Shown here: positions 1 through 10,173 of the stretch, piece after piece | Layout: each line of letters starts with the position of its first letter | Position numbering within the stretch: position 1 is the first letter of the stretch | Source: CAYXVJ01 sp050309435 | GTDB taxonomy: Bacteria; Bacillota; Clostridia; Saccharofermentanales; Fastidiosipilaceae | Length of the DNA: 42,865 nt | Direction: 5' to 3' | Assembly (NCBI GenBank): GCA_050309435.1 | Contig: JBNRMJ010000009.1 | Coordinates: forward strand, 1 to 42,865 | Notes under the pieces: generated by a model | Databases searched by the model: none | What the model saw: the letters and a program-made list of their open reading frames with translations, nothing else | Told to the model about the DNA's origin: nothing | Program-made: the position numbers and the translations under genes

Positions 1-4
1 CAGT

Positions 5-40
5 ATCTTTTAACGATTACAAGGTAAATCGTTAAAAGAT
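5..40. repeat. perfect 14-bp inverted repeat
   Basis: Left arm 5-18 (ATCTTTTAACGATT) is exactly complementary to 27-40, with an 8-nt loop. A third copy of the inner half (AATCGTTAAAA) lies in direct orientation at 59-69. The arms are AT-rich and no clean T-tract follows, so this looks more like a regulator binding site or a weak bidirectional hairpin than a strong terminator. The gene it serves may lie left of the window. Function not established. Confidence 0.6.
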
Positions 41-150
41 GCACACCCCCAGAGGTCTAATCGTTAAAAATAAGCACTTGGCAGCCACAAGTTCGTGTCA
101 AGTATCCTCCGAAAACGGCAACTCTAAAACACCAACTATTGCTACAAGTC

Positions 151-177
151 AAAAAACACAAAGCCCGAAAGCGGCTT
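151..177 (-). terminator. putative intrinsic terminator after tRNA-Leu
   Basis: On the minus strand a short hairpin (AAGCC at 177-173, loop GCTTTCG, GGCTT at 165-161) is followed by TGTGTTTTTT. It lies about 75 nt past the 3' end of tRNA-Leu, where termination of the tRNA transcript is expected. The stem is only 5 bp, so confidence is moderate. The rest of 1-251 holds no convincing gene. Confidence 0.5.
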
Positions 178-251
178 AAATCAAGCACTTTTTGACAAAC
201 AAAAAACCACCTGCTGACAAAATTCCTTTTATCAATAGATGGTATTTGATT

Positions 252-334
252 TGGTGCGGTCGACAGGACTTGAACCTGCACGATTTCTCACTGGAACCTA
301 AATCCAGCGTGTCTGCCAATTCCACCACGACCGC
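252..334 (-). tRNA. tRNA-Leu (anticodon UAG)
   Basis: Transfer RNA for leucine reading CUN codons. On the minus strand the acceptor stem GCGGTCG pairs with CGACCGC, followed by discriminator A and an encoded CCA (255-252). The anticodon stem CTGGA/TCCAG encloses loop TTTAGGT, giving anticodon TAG. The T-arm contains the TTCAAGT loop. A long variable arm is present, as expected of a class II tRNA (Leu/Ser/Tyr). It is 83 nt long and lies downstream of fbp with its own promoter. Confidence 0.95.
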
Positions 335-352
335 AGCTCGATTGCTCAAGCT

Positions 353-381
353 ATTATACGGTTTTCAGGCGGATCGGGCAA
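353..381 (-). promoter_or_regulatory. sigma-70-type promoter of tRNA-Leu
   Basis: Minus strand: -35 TTGCCC (381-376), 17-nt spacer, perfect -10 TATAAT (358-353). The predicted start near 346 is about 12 nt before the mature tRNA 5' end. The promoter fills the gap between the fbp stop codon and the tRNA, so the tRNA does not depend on read-through from fbp. Confidence 0.8.
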
Positions 382-392
382 GTGTGCCGGGC

Positions 393-2354
393 TTAATTCG
401 GGCGTGCTTTCATAAGGCCTTTCCGGTAAGCATCGATGAGGATTTCCAGGTCTTTAATCTTGGAATCGATCTCGGCTCCTTTATCGGTATCCGCGATGCT
501 CAGGCGTTTGGGCATGACGGCGACAATCTGCATGTTCGGCGTGTAGCTGCCCATATCGCTTTCGATCTGTGCGAAGTTGTGATGCTCGGCCAGGGCCAGA
601 TGATGCGAGTTAAAGATCAACGTGTAGCCGGCGATGCCGGTTTTGGAGTGATAGGCTTTCGAGATGCCGCCGTCGATCACGAAAAGCTTTCCGCCGGCCT
701 TCACGGGTTTCTCGCCGTCTTTGCTCTTGACGGGAACATGACCGTTAATAATATGAGCAGTCTCGGGATTCAGTCCGAACTCCACGAAAATCCGGTCGCA
801 GGTAGCGGGGTCTTCCGTGTACTTGTAGTAGGGATTGGAGATTTCCTTATGTGTCGCTTTATCGGCCAGGAAATACATCTCGAAGGTAGCCATTTTGCTT
901 TTCCCGAAGAGAGGCGATTTCGCTCCGCACCAGAGATACCACATCATATCGCAATCGTTCTGGTACTCCTGATTGCCTCGATTATGATACGCGGTCGTCA
1001 TCTTAATGGCGAAGTAATCCATCAATGAACGGCCCGAATAGAACTCGCCATCGAAGTTGACCTTCGTAAAGCTGCCATCTTCTTCCATCGGTACGCAACC
1101 GTGATACAGCAGATTGTTGTTGACCTTCTTGTACATGTTGCCATGCGAATAGAGGAATGAAATATGGCGATGGAGGGGTTCCGAATGCATAAAGGAACTG
1201 CGGATGGCGGCCATCAGGTCTTCTTCCTGCTTGCTGAGCTTCAGCGGATCTGCCGGATCGATCGTCGGGAAATAAGTATCCAGAAGCGGATATTCTTTTC
1301 CGTTATCGATGTAGACCATACGTTCGTAATCGATTTTCTTCAGTACGATACGATCGTGCATCTCGTATTCGGGATGGCGCTCGAGCAGCTGACCTTCGAG
1401 CTTGAACTGCAGGATGGAGATGGCTTTATGCATCTTGGTGACAATATCCAGGTCGACGGCATCATAATCGTCCGGCCCCAGGCTTTTCGGGATGAACTGC
1501 GTGGCGGGATCTCCCTTGTATGCTTCTTGAGCAAAGTTGGACAAGGCACGAAGGTTCAGCGAGTAGCCGTCTTCCAGCGCATCGAAGAGGTTGTAGCGGA
1601 TACCGGCTCGGATGACATTACACATGCTGACTTCGTTACCGGCTGCGGCACCCATCCAGAGCGCATCGTGATTGCCCCATTGGATATCGACTTCATCAAA
1701 CTCGATGAGCTCTTCCATGATGCGGTGCGGTCCGTTGCCGCGGTCATATATGTCGCCGATGATATGAAGATAGTTTACGCAGATGCGCTGAATCATTTCA
1801 CATAGAGAAGTGATGAAGTCGTCGGCGTTACCGTCCTGGATGATATAGGCGATGATGCGGTTGTAATAATCCTGACGATTGAAATCACCGGTACCGACGT
1901 AGAGAAGTTCGGTTAACACGGCGGCATACTCGGGAGGCATTTTACGGGCGACTTCTTCGCGCGCGTATTTCGAAGAGATATAGCGGCAGAGTTCGGAGAG
2001 CCTGATAATCGTGATGCGGATCCATTCGTCGGTTTCGCGACCGGTACGTCGAATTAATTCGATGACCTTCATCGGGTCGTAAACCAGGTTGGCGAGCTGA
2101 TTTTGTTCTGCTTCGGTGAGAATGTTTCCATACAGTTCGCGGATTTTTGTTCGGATGTTGCCGGAAGCCGATCGCATCAGATGAAGAAACGAGCCGTCTT
2201 CGCCGTGTAAATCACTGAAGAAATATTCGGTTCCCTTCGGCAGTTCGCGCAGGGCCTGAAGACGAAGAATTTCACCGCGTGCTTCCCGTACGGTGCGGTA
2301 CTCCTGAGCCAGGAGTTTGAAATACTTATTGTTCTGAATGGTTTGATCGCTCAT
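393..2354 (-). CDS. fbp: fructose-1,6-bisphosphatase, class III
   Basis: Hydrolyses fructose 1,6-bisphosphate to fructose 6-phosphate in gluconeogenesis; cytoplasmic. The 653-residue length fits the large class III enzymes of Firmicutes and Bacteroidetes and differs from the roughly 330-residue class I enzymes. A metallophosphatase-type core is visible: FFSDLHGEDGS near residue 45, GDIYDRGNGPH near 200, QWGNHDALWMGA near 225, and a C-terminal NGHVPVK segment near 540. These Asp/His/Asn clusters are the expected metal and phosphate ligands. It is the last protein gene of the minus-strand run after lepA (78-bp gap). The upstream SD is weak (AAAGAAAG). No frameshift or truncation seen. Confidence 0.93.
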   Translation of the reverse strand: MSDQTIQNNKYFKLLAQEYRTVREARGEILRLQALRELPKGTEYFFSDLHGEDGSFLHLMRSASGNIRTKIRELYGNILTEAEQNQLANLVYDPMKVIELIRRTGRETDEWIRITIIRLSELCRYISSKYAREEVARKMPPEYAAVLTELLYVGTGDFNRQDYYNRIIAYIIQDGNADDFITSLCEMIQRICVNYLHIIGDIYDRGNGPHRIMEELIEFDEVDIQWGNHDALWMGAAAGNEVSMCNVIRAGIRYNLFDALEDGYSLNLRALSNFAQEAYKGDPATQFIPKSLGPDDYDAVDLDIVTKMHKAISILQFKLEGQLLERHPEYEMHDRIVLKKIDYERMVYIDNGKEYPLLDTYFPTIDPADPLKLSKQEEDLMAAIRSSFMHSEPLHRHISFLYSHGNMYKKVNNNLLYHGCVPMEEDGSFTKVNFDGEFYSGRSLMDYFAIKMTTAYHNRGNQEYQNDCDMMWYLWCGAKSPLFGKSKMATFEMYFLADKATHKEISNPYYKYTEDPATCDRIFVEFGLNPETAHIINGHVPVKSKDGEKPVKAGGKLFVIDGGISKAYHSKTGIAGYTLIFNSHHLALAEHHNFAQIESDMGSYTPNMQIVAVMPKRLSIADTDKGAEIDSKIKDLEILIDAYRKGLMKARPN

Positions 2355-2396
2355 AATATTTTGTTCTTTCTTTATAAAATATCTGTTAAAACGGAT

Positions 2397-2426
2397 AAAC
2401 CGGCGTCGCTTGAGCTCGGCCGGCTT
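2397..2426 (-). terminator. weak hairpin between lepA and fbp
   Basis: On the minus strand AAGCCGGC (2426-2419) can pair with GCCGGTTT (2404-2397), 8 bp with one G-U, around a 14-nt loop. TTTATCCGTTTT follows. It may attenuate lepA transcription before fbp. The broken T-tract makes it a weak candidate. Confidence 0.3.
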
Positions 2427-2432
2427 ATCTTT

Positions 2433-4253
2433 TTACTCATCCAGTTTCAGGACGGCCATAAACGCCTCCTGAGGTACTTCTACGCTGCCCACCTGGCGCA
2501 TGCGCTTCTTACCCTCTTTTTGCTTCTCCAACAGCTTCTTCTTACGTGAAATATCACCGCCGTAGCACTTGGCCAGAACATCCTTACGGAAGGCACGCAC
2601 CGTTTCGCGTGCGATAATCTTGCCGCCGATGGCAGCTTGTATCGGGATCTCGAACTGGTGGCGCGGAATATTTTCCTTGAGTTTTTCCGTCATGCGACGG
2701 CCGCGCGAATAGGCCTTCGATTCATGCACGATAAAGCTTAAGGCATCAACGACTTCGCCGTTGAGCATGATATCGAGTTTGACGAGATCGGACTCCTCGT
2801 AACGCAGGAATTCGTAGTCCATCGAGGCGTAACCGCGGGAACGGCTCTTCAGAGCATCGAAGAAATCATAGATAATCTCGTTGAGCGGCATTTCGTAGTG
2901 AAGAGCGACTCGCTTGACGTCAAGGTATTCCATATTGATGAATTTACCTCGGCGCTCCTGGCAGAGCTCCATGATATTACCGACATATTCTTTCGGTGTG
3001 AACATGGTCAGTTTCACGATCGGTTCTTCCATGTATTCGATCTCGGCGGGATCCGGCATATTGGTCGGGTTATCCAAAACCATCTGCGTACCGTCAGTTT
3101 TCGTTAGATGGTACACAACCGACGGAGCCGTCGAAATCAAGTCAATATTAAATTCGCGTTCCAGACGTTCCTGAACGATTTCGTAATGGAGCAGGCCAAG
3201 GAAACCCGAACGGAAGCCGAAGCCCAGCGCAGCCGACGTCTCCGGTTCAAAGGAGAAAGCTGCATCGTTGATCTGGAGTCTCTCCAGAGCATCTCTGAGA
3301 TCCGGGTAACGGGCATTATCCTGAGGGTATAAACCGCAGAAAACCATCTGCTGAACCGGCTTATAACCGGGGAGTGCAGCGGAGGCCGGTCGATTAGCCA
3401 GGGTAACGGTGTCGCCGACTTGCGTATCGCGAACATTTTTAATCGAGGCCACGATGTAGCCGACGTCTCCGGCCTGCAATTCCTGCGCCGCAACGAATTC
3501 ACCGGGGCGGAAGAAGCCGATTTCCGTGACAATAAATTCCTTCTTCGTATGCATCATCCGGATGGTGTCGCCGCGTTTCAGGCGACCGTTAAAGATACGG
3601 ACATGAACAATGACACCGCGATAACTATCGTACTCGGAATCGAAGATCAGAGCTTGCAGCGGTTCCTCGCGATCACCTGTTGGCGGCGGCAGATAATCGA
3701 CGATAGCCTGCAGCACATCATCAATATTCACATCGTTCTTCGCCGAAATCAAGGGTGCATGCGAAGCATCCAGGCCGATAACATCTTCAATCTCGGTTCT
3801 TACTTCTTCGGGTGTCGCCGAAGGTAAATCGATTTTATTGATGACAGGCAGAATCTCGAGATCGGCGTCAATCGCCAGATAGGCATTAGCCAGAGTCTGA
3901 GCCTCTACGCCCTGAGCTGCGTCAACGACCAGAATAGCACCGTCGCAGGCCGCCAGACTGCGCGAGACCTCGTAGGTGAAGTCGACGTGTCCCGGTGTAT
4001 CGATCAGGTTTAAGATGTATTCTTCGTTGTTTTTGTCCTTGTAGGTCATGCGGACGGCTTGCGCTTTAATCGTGATACCGCGCTCGCGCTCGATGTCCAT
4101 GTTATCGAGTACCTGCTGCTGCATTTCTCGCTGAGTCAAGGCACCCGTATGTTCGATCAGGCGATCGGACAGGGTCGATTTTCCATGGTCGATATGCGCG
4201 ACGATAGAAAAATTTCGTATATGTTTTAAACGTTTATTCCCAATGTCGGGCAT
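2433..4253 (-). CDS. lepA: elongation factor 4 (LepA) GTPase
   Basis: Ribosome-associated translational GTPase (EF4) that acts on the translating ribosome, with proposed roles in back-translocation or 30S assembly. It is 606 residues, the normal family length. The G1 loop AHIDHGKSTLSDRL lies at about 19-32, G3 DTPGHVDF near 83 and G4 NKID near 138. The LepA-specific C-terminal end with the basic segment GGDISRKKKLLEKQKEGKKR is intact. ATG at 4253 is preceded by AGAGGAGA at good spacing. lepB ends at 4290, so the two are probably co-transcribed. Confidence 0.97.
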   Translation of the reverse strand: MPDIGNKRLKHIRNFSIVAHIDHGKSTLSDRLIEHTGALTQREMQQQVLDNMDIERERGITIKAQAVRMTYKDKNNEEYILNLIDTPGHVDFTYEVSRSLAACDGAILVVDAAQGVEAQTLANAYLAIDADLEILPVINKIDLPSATPEEVRTEIEDVIGLDASHAPLISAKNDVNIDDVLQAIVDYLPPPTGDREEPLQALIFDSEYDSYRGVIVHVRIFNGRLKRGDTIRMMHTKKEFIVTEIGFFRPGEFVAAQELQAGDVGYIVASIKNVRDTQVGDTVTLANRPASAALPGYKPVQQMVFCGLYPQDNARYPDLRDALERLQINDAAFSFEPETSAALGFGFRSGFLGLLHYEIVQERLEREFNIDLISTAPSVVYHLTKTDGTQMVLDNPTNMPDPAEIEYMEEPIVKLTMFTPKEYVGNIMELCQERRGKFINMEYLDVKRVALHYEMPLNEIIYDFFDALKSRSRGYASMDYEFLRYEESDLVKLDIMLNGEVVDALSFIVHESKAYSRGRRMTEKLKENIPRHQFEIPIQAAIGGKIIARETVRAFRKDVLAKCYGGDISRKKKLLEKQKEGKKRMRQVGSVEVPQEAFMAVLKLDE

Positions 4254-4289
4254 GTTGTCTCCTCTTTAACTGATTCTATATTCTATTTA

Positions 4290-4913
4290 TCAAGGCATTC
4301 CGAAGCGATCAAAGGGGTAGATGCGAATCCAGACTTCACCGATGATGTCTTCTTTTTTAATAGGTCCGAAGCTGCGGCTGTCCCGGCTGTTGACCCGGTT
4401 ATCGCCCATCACGAAGTACATATCATCGGGCAAAACGATGTCGTTATAGGCCGGATTATCGCTCATACTCGTGACCATGCCGTCGAGCAGATATGCTTCT
4501 GTCTGGAGCTCGCCGTTGATATAGACGCCTTCGTTTGTCAATTGCAGGTGATCCCCGGGCAGGGCAATCACCCGTTTAACCAGATCTTCGTCGGGTAAAT
4601 CTTCGCCATCGGGGGTATGAACACTGAAAGTGATGATATCGCCGCGTTTGATCCGTCCCAGTACCGGTGTCAGTTTTTCGACCCAGAGCTGATCATTGTC
4701 GACCAGAGTGGGATACATCGAACTGCCCACTACTTCGTTTCGCTGAACGACGTAGTTTGTCAATAAGAAGCCAATCAAAATCGCAACCAGAATATACTTG
4801 ACCCAGTCAAGTATTTCCAGCCAGATATTAACTTTTTTCTTCTCGGGCAAAAACACTTCCCGACCGTGTTCATCGGTCAGATAAGAGTCTTTGGTTTCAT
4901 CGCTTTTATGCAT
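4290..4913 (-). CDS. lepB: signal peptidase I
   Basis: Membrane-bound S26 serine protease that removes signal peptides from secreted proteins outside the membrane. Of 207 residues, the N-terminal cytoplasmic part is about 35 and is followed by a single membrane segment (about 38-55), as in Gram-positive type I signal peptidases. Catalytic Ser65 lies in GSSMYPTL and the catalytic Lys113 in LVKRVIALPGD; the family box MGDNRVNSRDSR is near the C-terminus. It sits between aspS (47-bp gap) and lepA (36-bp gap). The ribosome binding site is weak (AGAGATG). Confidence 0.95.
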   Translation of the reverse strand: MHKSDETKDSYLTDEHGREVFLPEKKKVNIWLEILDWVKYILVAILIGFLLTNYVVQRNEVVGSSMYPTLVDNDQLWVEKLTPVLGRIKRGDIITFSVHTPDGEDLPDEDLVKRVIALPGDHLQLTNEGVYINGELQTEAYLLDGMVTSMSDNPAYNDIVLPDDMYFVMGDNRVNSRDSRSFGPIKKEDIIGEVWIRIYPFDRFGMP

Positions 4914-4960
4914 CGATCATCTCTTTATCCAGCGGCTCCGTTGGCCTGCTTCCTGTTTAC

Positions 4961-6742
<1,782 letters not shown>

Positions 6743-6746
6743 ATAA

Positions 6747-8015
6747 TTATTCTCCCCTCGCTATCAATGCTTGTATCGCATTCAGATCATTTAAGTCTAC
6801 ATCGTATTCGCTTCCGTCCGACAGTCTGCGCAGTCGTGCTTTTCCATTCGCGATTTCATCGGGTCCCAGAACCATACTGTAGGCATAGTCGGATTTACCG
6901 GCGTATTTCATCTGAGCTTTTAAGCTGCGACCCACCAGGTCAAAGGCAGCAGCCGTTCCCTTACGGCGCAGGCAAATCGCCAGATCCGAAGCATAATTCA
7001 GTGCATCCCGATCGAGCGAGGCGATGTAGAGACCCGGTTTCTTCATCGGCTCCGGCGTGATCCCCTGAGCATTCATCTCAAGCATCAAACGTTCCTGGCC
7101 CAGGGCGAAACCGCAGGCCGGAACAGCCGAACCGCCCAAAGCTTCGACCAGGCCGTCATAGCGGCCGCCTCCGCAGATGGTTCCTTGAGTTCCTACGTTG
7201 TCCGAAACAAACTCGAAAACCGTTCTCGAGTAATAGTCCAGACCCCGCACAATGCGCTTGTCGATCACATAAGGAATGCCCCAGTCTTCCAGCAGCTCGC
7301 AGACACGATCGAAGTGCTCGCGATCTTCCGCATTCAAGTGATCCAGCATCAAGGGCGCATCCGCAGCGATCTTCTGGTCGTGCTCGACTTTACAATCTAG
7401 TAGACGCAGGGGATTGGCCTCGTAACGGCTTTGACAATCTCGGCACAGCCCGTCCAGATGCGGTTCGTAATAAGCCTTTAGCGCACGGGTGTAACCGGCA
7501 CGGCTGTCGGCCGTACCAAGACTGTTGATGCGCAAGCTGGTCTTCTTTAAGCCCAAACGCTCGAAGAATAAGTGTAAGAGGGCAATGATCTCCGCATCCA
7601 TTTCCGGAGCCGCCGATCCGAAAGCTTCCAGACCCAGCTGGTGGAACTCTCTGTAGCGGCCTTTCTGGACGTTTTCATAGCGAAATAAGTTCAGCATGTA
7701 GTAAAGCTTGACCGGGAAAGGTCTGCTGGCCATACCGTTTTCAATGAAAGCCCGAACCGCGCCGGCCGTGCCTTCCGGACGTAAGGTCAGACTCCGGCCC
7801 GCTTTATCTTCGAAAGTATACATTTCCTTCTGCACGATATCGGTCGTATCACCTACGCCGCGCTGAAAAATTTCAGTATGTTCGAAGGTGGGCAGACGCA
7901 ATTCACCGTACTGAAACAACTCGCAAGTCTCTGCGAATATCCGCTCGACTTCGCGCCAGACCGCTGTCTCTTCCGGTAATATATCTCTTGTTCCCTTGGC
8001 CGCACTAACTCTCAT
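6747..8015 (-). CDS. hisS: histidyl-tRNA synthetase
   Basis: Class IIa synthetase charging tRNA-His. It has 422 residues, the usual length. The N-terminus AAKGTRDILPEE is typical. Motif 2 is FRYENVQKGRYREFHQLG (about 112-130), the His-specific box RGLDYYSRTVFEF is near 260 and motif 3 GFALGQERL near 305; the C-terminal anticodon-binding domain is present. It precedes aspS by 4 bp. The leader is only 99 nt back to rsmE and I find no T-box features in it, although T-boxes control many Firmicute synthetase genes. Confidence 0.97.
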   Translation of the reverse strand: MRVSAAKGTRDILPEETAVWREVERIFAETCELFQYGELRLPTFEHTEIFQRGVGDTTDIVQKEMYTFEDKAGRSLTLRPEGTAGAVRAFIENGMASRPFPVKLYYMLNLFRYENVQKGRYREFHQLGLEAFGSAAPEMDAEIIALLHLFFERLGLKKTSLRINSLGTADSRAGYTRALKAYYEPHLDGLCRDCQSRYEANPLRLLDCKVEHDQKIAADAPLMLDHLNAEDREHFDRVCELLEDWGIPYVIDKRIVRGLDYYSRTVFEFVSDNVGTQGTICGGGRYDGLVEALGGSAVPACGFALGQERLMLEMNAQGITPEPMKKPGLYIASLDRDALNYASDLAICLRRKGTAAAFDLVGRSLKAQMKYAGKSDYAYSMVLGPDEIANGKARLRRLSDGSEYDVDLNDLNAIQALIARGE

Positions 8016-8066
8016 AGCCTTATCTCCGTTCCGCCTGTACCATTTTTATTCCATTTAAAACAACAA

Positions 8067-8090
8067 CGTATGCTCATCCTTAAGCATACG
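8067..8090 (-). terminator. possible terminator after rsmE
   Basis: A perfect 8-bp inverted repeat (8067-8074 with 8083-8090) is followed on the minus strand by TTGTTGTTTT. It lies 25 nt past the rsmE stop codon and about 50 nt before hisS, so it could separate the rsmE and hisS transcripts. The stem is half AT, and no clear promoter follows it. Confidence 0.45.
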
Positions 8091-8114
8091 CTGTAGTTAG
8101 CAATCTATTATAGC

Positions 8115-8888
8115 TCAAATCCGCCCTAACGCGAAACCCACAATCGCCAATATGGCAGGTCCCGCGGTTTCGGTTCGCAGGATTCTCTTTCCCAAACTGA
8201 CGCTTATATAACCGTGTTCTATGGCCAGTTTGACTTCATCCTCGGCAAAACCGCCCTCCGGGCCGATTAGTATCCGGATCGCCCTCATCTCTGCCGGTTT
8301 TTCCTTCGCCAGACAATCCGACAACAAGAGTTCGGTCTCTCCCTCCCAGGCAATAAGATTTAAGACTTTCCCGCCAAGAGCACGATCTTCCTCTGCGATT
8401 CTTGCCAGCGATGTTTCCAGTCGCTCGGCCATGTAAACTTCAGGGATGTAATTGGCGCTTGATTGTTTGGCCGCCATTTCTGCTATCTTCTGCCAGCGTT
8501 GTTGCTTTTTTCGCGAAGCGGCTTCGTCCAGACGAATCTGACTCTGACGAGTTAGAAGCGGTCGAAACGATGTTAAACCAAGTTCCACGCCCTTTTGGAT
8601 AATCTCGTCAACCTTGCTGCCTCGAGGCAAGCCTTGAAGTAAAACAAGTTCAGGACCCTCATTTTCGGGAGCTGTCTCTCGTTCGATGATATCTCCTGTG
8701 ACTTCTTCGCCGGATACGCATGTTAATCGGATAACGAATGTCTTACCGCTTTTATCGACCAGATCGATCTCTTCGCCGACTTGCAGACGCAACACCCGAT
8801 AGGCATGATGAAGATCCGCTTCGGCTATCGATGCGGCTTCTGCAGAGTCGGGAATAATTTCATCGATGAAAAAACGATGCCGGCTCAT
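8115..8888 (-). CDS. rsmE: 16S rRNA m3U1498 methyltransferase RsmE
   Basis: SPOUT-class, SAM-dependent enzyme that methylates N3 of U1498 in 16S rRNA. It has 257 residues, normal length. The N-terminal PUA-like domain (HRFFIDEIIPD... then LRLQVGEEIDLVDKSGK) is followed by the trefoil-knot domain with LLQGLPRGSKVDEIIQKGVELG near 85, RILIGPEGGFAEDEV near 205 and the knot end LGKRILRTETAGPAIL. Its ATG overlaps the stop of the preceding Gfo/Idh gene (ATGA), so the two are translationally coupled. This differs from the usual prmA-rsmE neighbourhood. Confidence 0.95.
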   Translation of the reverse strand: MSRHRFFIDEIIPDSAEAASIAEADLHHAYRVLRLQVGEEIDLVDKSGKTFVIRLTCVSGEEVTGDIIERETAPENEGPELVLLQGLPRGSKVDEIIQKGVELGLTSFRPLLTRQSQIRLDEAASRKKQQRWQKIAEMAAKQSSANYIPEVYMAERLETSLARIAEEDRALGGKVLNLIAWEGETELLLSDCLAKEKPAEMRAIRILIGPEGGFAEDEVKLAIEHGYISVSLGKRILRTETAGPAILAIVGFALGRI

Positions 8889-10078
8889 TTTCTACGCAAC
8901 CACATACCGTTGGTAAAGTCCGGAATCGCTACACGCTGACCGGTCGCCAAAGACTCTTCCGACAGAGGTGTGATAGACATCCAGCTGGCCATATCGTATA
9001 CATCGATGGGCATGGGAGAATTGCTGTCGAGGGCTTCGAAAAAGGCATCGAATACCAGCCAGTCCATGCCGCCGTGGCCTCCGCGAACACCGTCGTTCAG
9101 GAATCTCTGCCAGGTTTCCGATTCATACTTCTCGCGATACTCTACAGCGTTACCCCAATGTTTATTCCAGTAGAAGTGATCCTGGTCGTTGACGCCTTCG
9201 AGGAAAATCGAATCATTTTCCTCGTTGTACATGCCTTTGGTTCCCTGAACGAGCAGGCCGCGGGAATAATAACGGGGCAGTGTCGTATCCAGTTTCAAGG
9301 TAATAGTTTCGCCGTTGGCGCAGGTTACTAAGGTTGTCACGACATCGCCTTGATTGAATCGGGCATCAAGGAGAGTATCGTCATCGGACTTCTTTTCCTT
9401 AATATAGCTGTTCAAGCCGATTGCGCCGGAAGCGTTGGAAATCAAGCTGAGCATGCGATTTCCGCGGTTAATGCCCAGCATCTGAGCGATCGGTCCGAGC
9501 TCGTGTGTCGGATAGTTCTCGCTGTTTCTCTTGAGGTAGTTACGCAGGCGATAGTGTCGATTTTCGATACCATAGCTGATCTCGTCGCGCAGATCGTGCA
9601 GGTAGCCGCCTTCGGCATGAATTATATCGCCGAAAACGCCCTGGTCGATCATGTTGAGCAGCATCATTTCGGTACGGCCGTAGCAGCAGTTTTCCAGAAG
9701 CATGATCGGCGTGAGGGTCTCTTCATAGACCTGAACCAAATGCCACAGCTGGTTAACGGAATAAGCACCACCGACTTCAACAGCTACCGGGATACCGGCT
9801 TTCATCGAGCGAATCGCAGCCGGAATATGGTTTTCCCAGGCAGTAAAGACAAACAGTACATCGATTTGACCACGGTCGATCAGTTCTTCCCAGTTTGTCG
9901 TCGTATAAGGCTTTTGACCGCCCTCGGCAACAATGTGATTTGCCATCGCGTCGACACGATCCTGATATTCGTCGCAGATAGCCGTCACTTTAACATAGTC
10001 TCTTGGCATAACAATGTGCTTGGTCAAATCCGTACCGCGGCTGCCCAAACCGATTATACCTACATTAAATTCTCTCAT
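8885..10078 (-). CDS. Gfo/Idh/MocA-family NAD-dependent protein, GH109-like
   Basis: Rossmann-fold oxidoreductase-family protein, 397 residues from ATG 10078, chosen because AGGAG lies 7 nt upstream and the protein then starts right at the NAD-binding strand (VGIIGLGSRG). An upstream in-frame ATG at 10132 lacks this support. The motifs LLENCCYGR (E130), GYLHDLR (Y159, H161), NYPTHELGP (Y189, H192) and RGGHGGMD resemble the active-site pattern recalled for glycoside hydrolase family 109, which uses bound NAD to cleave alpha-N-acetylgalactosaminides. There is no signal peptide, unlike many secreted GH109 members, so an intracellular sugar substrate is inferred. Substrate unproven. It has its own promoter and overlaps rsmE by 4 bp. 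Confidence 0.75.
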   Translation of the reverse strand: MREFNVGIIGLGSRGTDLTKHIVMPRDYVKVTAICDEYQDRVDAMANHIVAEGGQKPYTTTNWEELIDRGQIDVLFVFTAWENHIPAAIRSMKAGIPVAVEVGGAYSVNQLWHLVQVYEETLTPIMLLENCCYGRTEMMLLNMIDQGVFGDIIHAEGGYLHDLRDEISYGIENRHYRLRNYLKRNSENYPTHELGPIAQMLGINRGNRMLSLISNASGAIGLNSYIKEKKSDDDTLLDARFNQGDVVTTLVTCANGETITLKLDTTLPRYYSRGLLVQGTKGMYNEENDSIFLEGVNDQDHFYWNKHWGNAVEYREKYESETWQRFLNDGVRGGHGGMDWLVFDAFFEALDSNSPMPIDVYDMASWMSITPLSEESLATGQRVAIPDFTNGMWLRRK

Positions 10079-10145
10079 GTCATCTCTCCTGCTGATACCG
10101 TTGGATCGGTCAAAAAAACTGATCCCCGGCATTTTCTATCTGTAG

Positions 10146-10173
10146 ATTCTATGCAATAAATTACCACAATCAA
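10146..10173 (-). promoter_or_regulatory. promoter of the Gfo/Idh-rsmE unit
   Basis: Minus strand: -35 TTGATT (10173-10168) overlapping the ispD stop codon, 16-nt spacer, -10 TAGAAT (10151-10146). The predicted start lies about 60 nt before the chosen Gfo/Idh ATG. The good match suggests expression independent of radA-ispD. Confidence 0.55.

Noticed and set aside
192..1028. Plus-strand open frame across tRNA-Leu and the fbp 3' part
   Set aside because: It reads through a tRNA gene and antisense to fbp; no SD and no recognisable domain.
8016..8114. T-box riboswitch before hisS
   Set aside because: The gap is only 99 nt and lacks the AG-bulge and TGGNA-type antiterminator features; only a short hairpin is present.
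10085..10125. Hairpin with a T7 run upstream of the Gfo/Idh gene
   Set aside because: The GGATC/GATCC arms enclose the T run in the loop, so it does not have terminator geometry.
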